From NCBI GenBank assembly GCA_947623455.1, contig OX392538.1, positions 4,774,001 through 4,838,000 of the forward strand: 64,000 bases of DNA, written 5' to 3'. This document shows positions 1-9,825 of this stretch, piece after piece; position 1 is the stretch's first letter, and every line of letters starts with the position of its first letter. This DNA comes from Mimachlamys varia. Lineage: Eukaryota; Mollusca; Bivalvia; Pectinida; Pectinidae. The translations under genes and the position numbers were made by a program. The notes beneath the pieces were generated by a model. That model was given only the letters and a program-made list of their open reading frames with translations. It was not told where the DNA came from and ran no database searches.

Positions 1-346
1 TATACGTAACTATAGCTACCAATAAGGTAATATACGTATCTATAGCTACCAATAAAGTAATATACGTAACTATAGCCACCAATAAGATGATATACGTAAC
101 TATAGCTACCAATGAAGTGATATAGGTTACATTAGCTACCAATAAAGTAAAGTACGTTATTAAAGCTACTAATGAAATAATATATGTAATTTTATTTACC
201 AATAAAGTAATATACGTTACTATAGCTACCAATGAAGTGATATACGTAATTATATCTACCAATAAAGTAATATACGTGACTATAACTACCAATAAAGTAA
301 TGTACGTAACTATAACTACCAATAAAGTGATATACGTGACTATAAC
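1..346. repeat. 30-bp satellite array, first part
   Basis: About a dozen copies of a roughly 30-bp unit built around the words TACGTAACTATAGCTACC and AATAAAGTAATA. Copies diverge by point changes, and no open frame is conserved. The same unit resumes at 1087 after an insertion, so this is one interrupted array that runs off the left edge of the window. Confidence 0.95.
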
Positions 347-363
347 TACCAATTCAATAATAT

Positions 364-1086
364 TTCAATTTCAATAAATTTTATTGTCCAAAAGACAAAT
401 GGATCGGGCAGCAGGCATAGCCTATTTAAGCCCTCTCCAAACAAAGTAACAAACAGTGGTACAAACATAGACATAAACATTACAACACTGAACACATACA
501 AATAATTTGAACGCATTATATAAAAAATCTAAGTGGGGGAAACAACTACTTAATTGTATTTGAATTTAATAAAATTAAATAATTGAAACTTTAACCTTTT
601 ATTGCGACACCAAAGATAAATAGATATGTACATCATGTACAAGTAATCATCCGAAAAGAAAAGATTTTTTTTTTATTATTATTATTGAGCTGCATGTACA
701 AACATTTAGTGGGATTAAATTACCTTACCCAACAGATACAGGCCAGAAATGTCCATTGTGTAATACACTAGGCCATCCACTGATGAATTTGGAAATTCAA
801 TCCCACTAAATAGTTCAGTTTATGCACTAAATACAGGTTAAATCAAGAAGAGCATGTTAAAAAGCATTGTATAATTTTTTTTTTGATGTAGTTGTTTCCC
901 AATTTTAGCAAAATAGTACAACTGGTCTTCTGAACCCCCCCCCCCCCCCCCCCCCCCCCCGGGAACATAATCGAGACAGACGAATTGGATGGGAGCTGTT
1001 TACATCCTCAGTATTAAAGTGGTCAATAACAAGAAATAAAATGAAGAATTAAGAAAAATGTAAACAAAAAATACAAAAATGTAAGG
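364..1086 (-). mobile_element. Retroelement-like insertion in the satellite, 17-bp TSD
   Basis: A 723-bp segment unlike the satellite splits the array. The 17 bases at 347-363 (starting TACCAATTCAATAA) recur exactly at 1087-1103, as expected of a target-site duplication. Read on the minus strand, the insert ends near 364 with an AATAAA-type signal followed by short ATTGAA-like repeats, which resembles a retroelement 3' end; the strand call rests on that. It contains a 26-base C run at 935-960. Around 735-800 the plus strand can be read as a short CPLC motif seen in some LINE tails, but this is weak. The family is not identified. Confidence 0.7.
935..960. repeat. Homopolymer C run (26 bases)
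   Basis: Twenty-six consecutive C followed by GGG. Its length may be unreliable in any assembly. Confidence 0.95.
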
Positions 1087-1192
1087 TACCAATTCAATAA
1101 TATACGTAACTATAGCTACCAATGAAGTAATATTCATTACTATAGCTACCAAGAAAGTATTAAACGTAGCTATAGCTAAATAAATTACTGTA
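1087..1192. repeat. 30-bp satellite array, second part
   Basis: Continuation of the array at 1-346 with about three more units, the last two decayed. It begins inside the second copy of the 17-bp target duplication. Confidence 0.9.
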
Positions 1193-1567
1193 TGTCACTA
1201 GAGCTTCCATCCAGCCCTTCACAAGGCTAATAAGTCAAAAGCTAGCTTAACGATGATTTTATTGTTATATACAATGTGACCACATCAGGAGATGTCGTAC
1301 ACTTATAGCGTACGTATTATGTAATTGGCATCACGCTATATTCTGTGACGTCACCTAACACCTGTAGGTATTACGTGAAATGCCCTTAAACATGTTGACG
1401 CATATTGAAATTCACAGATTTCACCAAAAAGGATGAAATACTCAGTAAAAAGATTTCTCCAGTCTATACACGCTTAAATCGTTTTTAATTTGAAATTAAA
1501 CCGTAATCCTAAAATCTGTAAACTCGTATAACAATGGGCTTTATGACCTTCCCTTCTATTTCAATAG
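1193..1567. other. Non-repetitive stretch, no gene seen
   Basis: Unique AT-rich sequence. A perfect CRE palindrome TGACGTCA lies at 1346-1353, but nothing ties it to a promoter. Confidence 0.5.
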
Positions 1568-1681
1568 CAGTTGAAAGCATGTTTGCCCGGAAACAGTCAC
1601 ATTACGTAAGCAGGGAGGAATACAGCACTGATGCGTTGGACAGGAAGCGGAATTTGATATTTCCCGGTGGTTTTGTTCTCT
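1568..1681 (+). CDS. Candidate internal coding exon, unknown protein
   Basis: A 114-bp segment lies between a pyrimidine-rich acceptor (CTTCCCTTCTATTTCAATAG) and a strong GTGAGT donor. Exactly one of the three frames is open. It gives about 37 residues, including the words VESMFARKQSHY, REEYSTDALDRKRN and LIFPGGFVL. The exon enters with two bases of a codon and leaves with one. The composition looks like real protein, but I do not recognise the family and found no partner exon. It is on the opposite strand to the cyclic-nucleotide-binding gene to its right, so the two would have to overlap or be separate genes. Confidence 0.4.
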
Positions 1682-2149
1682 GTGAGTATGGTGAAGTGTG
1701 ATCATGTTCGATATGTTGTATCGATTACTAAATCCTACACGTGTTTGTGTTCATCTCGCCGTATCGAGTGTGGTATGGTTATTTAGGGCGAGCCGTGTTT
1801 TAGCGACAGAGGAAAAATCGGAGTACCATGAGAGGCATATATTGCTGCTGAAAATGATACCTTTCATACTTTTAACTGAGGTCAAATATTGTAGTTACTT
1901 AGCCGAGAGCCAAACGACCTATCGACAACTCAATCAACTTAGTCTACCGAATACAGAGAACACGTCTGATATCGGGTCAGTAAAAACTTACCAGAACAGT
2001 CACCACTGTGGCATAATTCCATTTCTTATACATATCGCTGAATTAACGAAAAAAAAAATAAGAAAAACACTACCTATATCTGTATCATATTTTATGATAC
2101 CTCTAAAAACTCAAGTTATTTCAGGAAAAGGGAGCATGCCCTCATGGTG

Positions 2150-2905
2150 ATCGCTTCCTACCGACTCAGTTTGGGAAAAAACTCTCCCGCTTCTTACCGA
2201 TTCGGTTTGGGAAGAATTTCCCGCTTCTTACCGACTCAGTTTGGGAAAAAACTCTCCCGCTTCTTACCGATTCGGTTTGGGAAGAATTTCCCGCTTCTTA
2301 CCGACTCAGTTTGGGAAAAACTCCCCTGGTTTTACCGACTCGGTTTGGGAAAAAATCTCCCGTTTCTTACCAATTTGGCTTGGGAAAAATTCTCCCGCAT
2401 CGTACCGACTCGGTTCGGGAAAAATTCTCCCACTTCATACCGACTCGGTTTTGGAAGAACTCTCCCGCATCGTATTGACTCGGTTTTGGGAACAATTCTC
2501 CTGCTTCTTACCGACTCTGTTTAGGAAAAACTCTCCCGCTTCTTACCGACTCGGTTTGGGAAGTACTCTCCCGATTCTTACCAACTCGGTTTGGGAACAA
2601 CTGCTTCCTACTGACTTGGTTTGGGAATTCTCTCAAGCTTCCTACCGACTCGGTTTTGGGATGAATTCTCCCGCTTCTTACCCACTCGGCTTGGGAAAAA
2701 AATCTCCCGTTTCTTACTGACTCGGTTTGGGAAAAACTCTCCCGCATCGTACTGACTAGGTTTGAGAAGAACACTCCCGCATCGTACTGACTTGGTTTGA
2801 AAAGAACTCTCCCGCTTTTTACTGACTCGGTTTTGAAAAACTCTCCGTTTCATACAGACTCCGTTTTTGAAAAAGAAAAAAAATCCCCGCTTCTTACTGA
2901 CTCAG
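2150..2905. repeat. Minisatellite, ~34-bp unit
   Basis: About 22 diverged copies of a unit with the words TTACCGACTCGGTTTGGG and AAAACTCTCCCGCTTC. Unit length varies by a few bases. Open frames on both strands here (repeats of SYRLGLGKNSP) are products of the repeat, not genes. Confidence 0.95.
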
Positions 2906-3005
2906 TTGGGGAAATAAGCTCATTCTGTAGAGCGCCAGACTAGTTATAAAGGTTCCGGGCTAACGACATCTGTCTCTTGTAAAATATAGCATTTTATGTA
3001 CCTAC

Positions 3006-3232
3006 CTATCGTAGTAACACTTTTCCCGAGCCTCCTCCGATCTAAAACGTAATCCTTCGATTGATCTTTGAATCGGACAGTTTTCTTCTTCTTTGTGGCG
3101 AACCCAAATATTGGAGGAAAGGTCGGGATGCTCGGGCAGGACTCTTCGTCTTTGACGTCGACTTCCGGTTCCGGTGTCAATCCTTCATCATTGTAATATA
3201 TTGTTAGTCTTCCTCGCATGACGATGTAAAGT
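3006..3232 (-). CDS. CNBD gene exon (domain strand plus basic insert)
   Basis: The acceptor is CTTCACATATTTCAG and the donor is G|GTAGGT. The exon enters with one base that completes the Lys codon split from the exon at 3922-3835. It encodes about 75 residues: KLYIVMRGRLTIYY, an acidic stretch, KKKKTVRFKD, then RRLGKSVTTI. If the donor is not used, the frame ends at 2944. Confidence 0.6.
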
Positions 3233-6145
3233 CTGAAATATGTGAAGCGGATTGATCAAAATAAACAATTAATGTACGATTTGAGTAATCAATTAATGAC
3301 AGTTTATGATAAATGAATATTTTTCTTTGGTGACACCAAAGAGTTAATTAACAGCATGTAATATCGACATGACGGAGATAAATAGGATATATCGATATCA
3401 CCCATTTGAGAAATCTCGACCCGAGTGTAAGATTAGGCATACAATTTTAGCACGAGGCCTCCCAACCCCCGTGTCATTTTGTCGTACTGTATTATTTTTA
3501 ATAAAAGTAACAACATGGAACTGTTATACCGACCGAATGGACGGGTGATTAACATTGCAGACAGCATTCATCATTTCAAATACATGTCCAGCGTTGGTAA
3601 CATAGTGATAAGGTAAGTTAAACCAGTAAAGCGTCCGTCTGGGGATCGGGGAGTCCCGACCCGGAAACCCGGTCTGGTCGTGTAGTTCCCCTCTCCTTTT
3701 ACAGTAACATTGCCAGTCGGTAATTTTCTAAAGGGATGGGAATGTGATTGACAGGTACATTTGGTAAACTAGCCCAATTGCTATCGTTTATTCGTTTCCT
3801 GTTTATTTGATGGTTGGTGTCTCCGTTGACTTACTTGTTCCAAGGCTTTCCCTGCTTTCTCACCACGTAATCCCGATGGCATTTCCGGTAGTAACAAACC
3901 CGTAGGATCTCCATCACTTTGCCTGTAAATTTAAAAATATATGGAAGCAATATTCTACCTCTATGTAACAGGTTAGGAAATACAAGGACCCATTTACACC
4001 CTTCCGCAATCCACCCTCTTCTCAATTCAACACAATATCTGATTTGGAAGATGAACGCGAACCTCTGCCATTTTCAATTGGCACATTTAGTTCATCTTTT
4101 AGGGAGAGGCGGGTCCACAATTTGCCTTAATATTTTGGTTACATGTGACATCATAAACGTTTAAAATTTCTTATGAAAGTCAAAACAATCTTGTTAAATG
4201 TATACCAATTTCCTCGCCATGCTGGTTCATTCTTTTCTACCCCCCACATTTTCAGATTTCAGATACCCGAACTTTAAGGAAAGGAGGGAGGGATTTAGGG
4301 GAACTGGACTGGATCGATCCTCGGCGACCAGGTACCTCAGTGGTAGAGCTTGGAAGGTCCCGGGTTCAAACCCTGGTCTGGCCGCTACATTTTATCTTTC
4401 TCCTGTTACACCTTATTATTCACTCAGACACACGCTAGTTGCATGTGTAGCGGATGTAGACCAGGTCGATCGTCGGCGACCAGATAGCTCAATTGGTTGA
4501 GCGTCCGTCTAGAGTTCGGAAGGTCCCTGGTTCGAACCCCTGTCTGGCCGTGCATTTTTCCTCTCCTGTTACATTTGGTGCCTGTGACCAAACCTTGTTT
4601 CAAGTATCGGGTGCATACCTAGCAAGGGGATACCGGAATCTGGGTTGTAAATCATGATGTCTTAGGGGTCGAAGACTTTGTTAAAGGAGGGAGGAATGTA
4701 GCGGATCTAGACCGGGTCCATCGTCGGCGACCAGATAGCTCCTGGGTTAAGCGTCCGTCTAGAGTTCGGAAGGTCCCGAGTTCGAACCCCGGTCTGACCG
4801 TGCATTTTTCCTCTCCTATTACAGCATGGAACATGGCTAACAAAGATTCTACATAATACACAATAATACACGTATGCTCTAGAATGCAATACAAACTGAG
4901 TTTAGAAACACTGCATGGAGTAAATCTGGTTTTTGTAATACAATATACGAATATGTTATGTTATATGCGAAAGTTCTACAAACGGTCAAACATATCTTTC
5001 GAATAAATAAGTGTATTTTCGCTATTTTTTTTGAATTTTATTTGAGATATTCAGTGACGTTAATTTGACAAAAAGAGATATTAAAACATCTGTCTTTATC
5101 AAATACCTTTGTCAAGTCCTCGTAAACAGCGAATCTTCCACGTTAAAACGGGCAGCACTCCGCTTAGTTCCGAATCCTTTCGCTTATCCTCGGGCTTTTT
5201 CATCATCTGCAACAGGCTGTCCCGTGTACTCCTGTTCATGGTTGCTGGGTCATTCAGTAGGGCTTCTGCTTGTTCATCGCCAACATTCCTCCAGATCACC
5301 CCCCAAGTGATCGATCCTCCATTGTAGATAGTGCCTTCCGTCGCGAAGTAATATGACGTTATAATAACTATGACGTCATCGAACTGTTCCGGGGTGGAAC
5401 CTCTTATTGCTGATGTCACTGTACTGTTCTACTCATCCCAGAAATAAATACTCGTTATTGAGGAGCTTCCGGTACCATATAAATATAGGATACTCAAATA
5501 AGATATTCTTGTACCTCTTGTACCACACTGACACTGTATATCTTCAACATGTTAATGGCGCTTCTGATGTAAGCGTCCAATTAACATTTGCTGTCGTAGT
5601 CACAGGGATGGGAGTCTGCTACCGCTTTATTTGGACCTAAACGTACACTAAATAGTTTTTCCATGTTTTAGGTGTTTGGAAAAATAATTCTTTTCTTAAA
5701 AAAACAACATTTCGTTTATAGTTTAAAATGTTGAATACAGACGGAAAGAATGATATTTTCCCCCTTTTTACAACCTCCCATACGTACGAATTATGTTTTC
5801 TCCTTTTCACACGCCACTCAGACTCTCATTTTTTTTCTTCCTCATAATGTCAGTTTTTAATATCTATGAGACTGATTTTTATCTCGTGATGAAATATGCA
5901 GTGATGGCTGCCAAAAGATTCTTCGCTCACAGCAAATCACCTAATTGGTCTTTGCCTGTGGCAGACGTCAGACCATTAATATTCCAAAAAAAATGTATGA
6001 CGCCTTGGTGTCTTTAATATTACCCTGACAATCTAGATCGAAGAACCGAGGGTCTACTGTCCATTGCTTGTTCTATAGTGTATAGCGCAGTATGATACGC
6101 GTCGTTACACAGCCTGACGTATAACTCAAGGAACACTTGTATACT
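3006..6145 (-). CDS. Cyclic-nucleotide-binding-domain protein, partial gene
   Basis: Minus-strand exons join in phase: 6145-6024 (tentative), 5423-5107, 3922-3835 and 3232-3006. The 5107/3922 and 3835/3232 junctions encode, in order, LRGLDKGKVMEIL, YVVRKQGKPWN, then KLYIVMRGRLTIYY. This follows the CNBD (cap_ED) pattern of a hydrophobic entry helix, a qG turn and a (L)YIV..G strand. A charged insert containing KKKKTVRFKD, which fits an RVxF-type PP1-docking motif, interrupts the domain before RRLGKSVTTI. The second half of the CNBD, including the phosphate-binding FGE cassette, is not found and may lie outside the window. The layout resembles CNBD2-like proteins. That CNBD modules bind cAMP or cGMP is family knowledge; binding here is not shown. 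Confidence 0.6.
3515..3612 (+). CDS. Candidate first coding exon, unknown protein
   Basis: An ATG in good context (CAACATGG) opens a 98-bp frame ending at a perfect AG|GTAAGT donor. It encodes about 33 residues with the words MELLYRPNGRVINIADS and FKYMSSVGNIVI. No downstream exon was found. It lies antisense within an intron of the CNBD gene. I do not recognise the protein, and chance is possible. Confidence 0.3.
3626..3712 (+). mobile_element. Truncated tRNA-like SINE fragment
   Basis: Starts at the anticodon-arm-like GCGTCCGTCTGG and continues through a CCCGG-rich T-arm-like stretch to TCCCCTCTCCTTTTACA. It matches the second half of the repeats at 4446-4830. Confidence 0.6.
3835..3922 (-). 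CDS. CNBD gene exon (88 bp)
   Basis: Flanked by TTTAAATTTACAG and GTAAGTCA, both strong splice signals. It joins the preceding exon (Gly codon split one plus two) and the following exon (Lys codon split two plus one). It encodes KVMEILRVCYYRKCH and YVVRKQGKPWN, the first part of the cyclic-nucleotide-binding fold. Confidence 0.65.
4295..4415 (+). mobile_element. tRNA-like SINE copy lacking the anticodon arm
   Basis: Contains CTCGGCGACCAGGTACCTC, an A-box-like CAGTGGTAGAGC and a B-box GGGTTCAAACCC, with the anticodon arm deleted between them. It is followed by a CTCCTGTTACA tail as in its neighbours. Confidence 0.65.
4446..4690 (+). mobile_element. tRNA-derived repeat unit 1 (tandem)
   Basis: Starts TGTAGCGGAT and carries a tRNA-like fold: acceptor-like GACCAGA pairing with TCTGGCC, A-box TAGCTCAATTGGTTGAGC and B-box GGTTCGAACCC. 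It then has TTTTTCCTCTCCTGTTACA and a unique tail up to GGAGGAATG. The next unit starts immediately, giving a head-to-tail pair. Stem mismatches and the flanking SINE body argue against a working tRNA gene. Confidence 0.7.
4691..4830 (+). mobile_element. tRNA-derived repeat unit 2 (tandem)
   Basis: Second unit with the same TGTAGCGGAT start, the GGCGACCAGATAGCTC head, a B-box GTTCGAACCCC and a CTCTCCTATTACA end. It has lost the downstream tail present in unit 1. Confidence 0.7.
5107..5423 (-). CDS. CNBD gene exon (317 bp)
   Basis: Encodes about 105 residues that look protein-like, with the words TPEQFDDVIVIITSYYF, SITWGVIWRNVGDEQ and LPVLTWKIRCLRGLDK. The end is the entry helix of the CNBD. 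The donor is AAAG|GTATTT and the acceptor GAACAG. An in-frame stop precedes the acceptor, so this is an internal exon and not a start. Confidence 0.6.
5424..6023. other. Probable intron, nothing else recognised
   Basis: AT-rich sequence between two candidate CNBD exons. It contains no repeat I recognise. Confidence 0.4.
6024..6145 (-). CDS. Tentative upstream CNBD gene exon
   Basis: One open frame of 122 bp with the words VFLELYVRLCNDAYHT and MDSRPSVLRSRLS. It ends two bases into a codon at a GTAATA donor, and the next exon supplies the third base. The acceptor is weak, with a poor pyrimidine tract, so this exon is less certain than the other three. Confidence 0.4.
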
Positions 6146-7364
6146 CTATACCCTAGATATTTTACAGCACATTTGGATGGCCGGTTGGCGAAAAGGACAT
6201 GCAAAAGTAAGAACACTCCAATATTTTCCAACATCAAGAGCTATTAAGCGTGCTACCAGCCCAGCCAGCAAGAATGATAAACATGCATTGAACGACCATT
6301 CTTGAAGTTATTGTTGATTGAAGCTGACTATTTACAGTCTATACTGACATTCACTCGATAACCTTGTTCCGCTACTAGAGTTATCATCTCATAACTTTAC
6401 TTTAACACGTGTAAAATTTCTATGACGTAGACAACGTTCGAGACTCAATATTCTGTGACGTTTTCAACAAACGACATGGGTGGAGTTTACCCCGGCTTAT
6501 GCAAATTTCTTGCTCTGACAATTATTGAACCGTTAACATGTTTATACGATTTGAAAATGGAATCTCTTTCCGAAGATTTGACTTTTGACTTTGCAATAAA
6601 CACAATAGTTTTAAACCATTCATAGAAACAAATGCCAAGTAATTGTCCATGGTCTATATTTGATTGATATCACTAAGTAATTTCTCTTCTTTTTATGTGG
6701 AGAGGCGTACGTGTTTTAAATCAAAACGACTTTTGCCAAACTGCAAATACTACCTTGGTAACGTATATACGTACTTTGGCGGGAAGCAGTGGGCCGTGTG
6801 ACGTGAATACGTGGTCGTTAGATAGACAGCTGTCTGATAACTTCTACACTTGTTATAAACATTATGACATTACTAAGTACATTTATCAATTACTAGTTTT
6901 GTGTCGTACGAAAGAACATGTATGGATCACTTTGTAGGCGTCGTCGGTCGTTGTCCGAACATCGATTTCCGTTCTGAAGGTCAAAAATCAAGGTCACCAT
7001 TACTACAAATAAAATTAATACCAAACCAAAGTTTCTGTAGCATAAATTGAGTTCCATTTGACCTCTATGATTCTTGTATATTCTGGGGGGGGGGGGGGGG
7101 GGGATCATTTGTTAATTTATAAGTATTCTTTCTCGTTATTATGATCTGTCTACTGTTGCCCACACAGGCGACACAGCCACTTCCGTGGAATTCTTCGTGT
7201 CCATTCGAACTGGCCAATAGCGATCTTGTTTTCAAATTAGGGTTTGGATTAATTTTATTTCGTGTTTAATTGCATGTTTAATTAAGATACCAATTATAAA
7301 TGCATGATTGAATTGTTCCGTATTGGATGGCAGCTAATTAGGACTACCAGGTACTCCGTTAGCG
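6146..7364. other. No gene recognised; 19-base G run at 7085-7103
   Basis: AT-rich, mostly unique sequence. The only structure seen is the G homopolymer at 7085-7103. Further 5' exons of the CNBD gene may lie here but could not be supported. Confidence 0.5.
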
Positions 7365-8332
7365 TGTTTTTTCTGTTATCACCTGATTACGACCCCGGTT
7401 CCTTGAACAGTATTTTTCTTTTCTATGATCTGAATACGACCCCGGTTCCTTGATCAGTATTTTTCTGTTATCACCTGATTACGACTCCGGTTCCTTGATC
7501 AGTGTTTTTTCTGTCCTATGACCTGATAACGACCCCGGTTCCTTGAACAGTGTTTTTCTGTTATCACCTGAATACGACCCCGGTTCCTTGATCAGTGTTT
7601 TTCTGTTATCACCTGATTACGACCCCGGTTCCTTGGTCAGTGTTTTTCTGTTATCACCTGATTACGACCCCAGTTCCGTGATCAGTGTTTTCCTGTCCTA
7701 TGATCTGAATACGACCCCGGTTCCTTGATCAGTGTTTTTCTGTCCTATGACCTGATTACGACCCCGGTTCCTTGGTCAGTGTTTTTTTCTGTTATCACCT
7801 GATAACGACCCCGGTTCCTTGATCAGTGTTTTTCTGTTATCACCTGATTACGACCCCGGTTCCCTGATCAATGTTTTTCTGTTATCACCTGATTACGACC
7901 CCAGTTCCGTGATCAGTGTTTTCCTGTCCTATGATCTGAATACGACCCCGGTTCCTTGATCAGTGTTTTTCTGTTATCACCTGATAACGACCCCGGTTCC
8001 TTGATTAGTGTTTTTCTGTCCTATGACCTGATTACGACCCCGGTTCCTTGATGAGTGTTTTTCTGTTATCACCTGATTACGATCCCGGTTTCCTGATCAA
8101 TGTTTTTCTGTCCTATGATCTGAATACGACCCCGGTTCCTTGATCAGTGTTTTTCTGTTATCACCTGATAACGACCCCGGTTCCTTGATCAGTGTTTTTC
8201 TGTCCTATGACCTGATTACGACCCCGGTTCCTTGATCAGTGTTTTTCTGTTATCACCTGATTACGATCCCGGTTCCTTGATCAGTGTTTTTCTGTTATCA
8301 CCTGATTACGACCCCGGTTCCTTGATCAGTGT
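7365..8332. repeat. Minisatellite, ~46-bp unit, with higher-order structure
   Basis: About 21 copies of a unit with CCTGATTACGACCCCGGTTC and CTTGATCAGTGTTTTTCTG. Variants (TTATCACC or TCCTATGA start, ATTACG or GAATACG core) recur in a fixed order. The rare CAGTTCCGTG variant is at 7671 and again at 7902, 231 bp or five units apart, which points to a higher-order repeat. Confidence 0.95.
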
Positions 8333-8924
8333 TCACTACATCTCTCCTTATGCTTGGTATCTCCACTTTTGTTTTTTTTCTTTAATCGTAACGACTTCAC
8401 CTTTGATTTTGCATTGTATAATTACCCTCGGGCATTTGTCCTTTTTTTATTTCACAATAAAGGTCTACAACCGTAAATATCTTTATGTTTTGATATTGTT
8501 TTTTCAATGAAAACACCTGTGGTATTTACCTGTGTCAAATAAGCGGTGCTACGGTGTTTTTTCCCTTCTATTTGCTTTCTATATTGTGATATCACACCTC
8601 AGCTAGTGTATCGGTGACCCCTGTGGCTTTCATGACTTTGTCCCGTTTTGCTCGTGACCTGTATGTCAGAGTATCTCCCTTGTCAAAGTGACGTCACTGT
8701 GGATATGTCGTGATAGAGGAGTCAAATGATATCAGTCTGGATTTCTTTGATATCGTGACTGTTTCTTATTTATAAACAAACTCAATGGTTAGGTCATTGT
8801 GAAATCAGATTCCTCTTGGATCAATCAGTCCCTATATCATGCACATACACTTGTGGCCAGGAGAATAACCATCTACGTATATGTATAGATAATATAACGA
8901 AATTTGAATAATAGATAGAGGATA
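8333..8924. other. No gene recognised; CRE palindrome
   Basis: Unique AT-rich sequence with a TGACGTCA palindrome at 8689-8696. No transcript start can be assigned. Confidence 0.4.
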
Positions 8925-9074
8925 TTCAATGGCTTGCCGTTTAATATCGAATATATTTCACAAGTATGGCAGATTTTTTTAAAATTTTCACGAGTGCGCA
9001 GCACGAGTGAAAATATAAAAAAAAATCTGCCATACAAGTGAAATATATTTGATATTAAACGGCAAACCATTGAA
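8925..9074. mobile_element. Foldback element (near-perfect palindrome)
   Basis: Arms of about 74 bp meet with almost no loop. The left arm runs from TTCAATGGCTTGCCGTTTAA to CACGAGTGC, and the right arm is its reverse complement with a few differences and a small A-tract indel. This is typical of a foldback or MITE-like element. Confidence 0.8.
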
Positions 9075-9278
9075 TTTTCTTTTTATTACATTTCGAAAGA
9101 GGACTAAGATACTTTCATTATTATTCTTTTTCTTGGTCTACTTGCCTACTGCAAAGGAGCTAAGTCTACTGTAATCCGTCGAAATCACAACCGATCGGGT
9201 ACAGTAAACAGCTGATTGGGATAAGCGGATCGTAAAAGTTGAACCATTCTCATCTTTCAATTCATTTCATATTTAATC

Positions 9279-9464
9279 ATGCAGCAGTTCCTATCAATAT
9301 GTACTATTGATGCCATTTCTTCAAGACCATCTTTCCCCAAGAGACAAGTTCTAGCAGACGACAACAATGGCGAGCCTCCAAGATCCGATCAAGTGGAACA
9401 ACTCATACAAAAGTTTCGGTGTTACGTGAAAAAAATGACCCAGTGGAAAACTACCCACCGTTGA
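9279..9464 (+). CDS. Unrecognised small ORF near repeats
   Basis: An ATG frame of 61 residues with the words SSRPSFPKRQVLADDN and RSDQVEQLIQKF. The first 47 codons look protein-like; the tail does not, and a possible GTGTTA donor follows the QKF codons. It sits beside the foldback at 8925 and the short repeats from 9640, so it may be a relic of a mobile element. I do not recognise it. Confidence 0.2.
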   Translation: MQQFLSICTIDAISSRPSFPKRQVLADDNNGEPPRSDQVEQLIQKFRCYVKKMTQWKTTHR

Positions 9465-9639
9465 AAGCTACGGCGTTTCACTTTTTCACGGGACGTATTA
9501 CGGAAAAATCGAATGGGGTCATTTTTCTACAGATGGCCGTGTAAGATTTCTACTATTAAATAACGACCCCGGGTAACTTTTGCAACGTTGAATAATGACC
9601 CGGGTGGTATTTTATGGCGGGTCACTTTTTCACGTTACA

Positions 9640-9825
9640 CTGAAAAAGCCTTATATTTTCACTGCAAAATCTTATATTTTCACGGTAAAATCTTATATTT
9701 TCACGGCAAAATCTTATATTTTCACTGCTCATCACTGCAGTGAAAATATAAGTTTTATCAGTTTGATAATTTTCTATATTTCACTGGCAAAAATGTAATA
9801 AATATATATATATATATAAAACAAC
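9640..9825. repeat. Short direct repeats, hairpin and AT microsatellite
   Basis: Four or five copies of a 20-bp unit (TCTTATATTTTCACGGCAAA) lead into a perfect 15-bp stem: CTTATATTTTCACTG at 9713-9727 and its complement at 9738-9752. A TA dinucleotide run lies near 9800-9818. Confidence 0.75.

Noticed and set aside
1560..1700. Missing FGE exon of the CNBD gene on the minus strand
   Set aside because: A short open minus frame exists, but it has no FGE or PRxA cassette; the plus-strand reading with strong splice sites is better.
2144..2853. Frames on both strands with SYRLGLGKNSP-type repeats
   Set aside because: Products of the 34-bp minisatellite.
4479..4552. A functional tRNA gene
   Set aside because: Acceptor, anticodon and T stems carry mismatches and the same sequence recurs with a SINE body, so a tRNA-derived repeat is the better reading.
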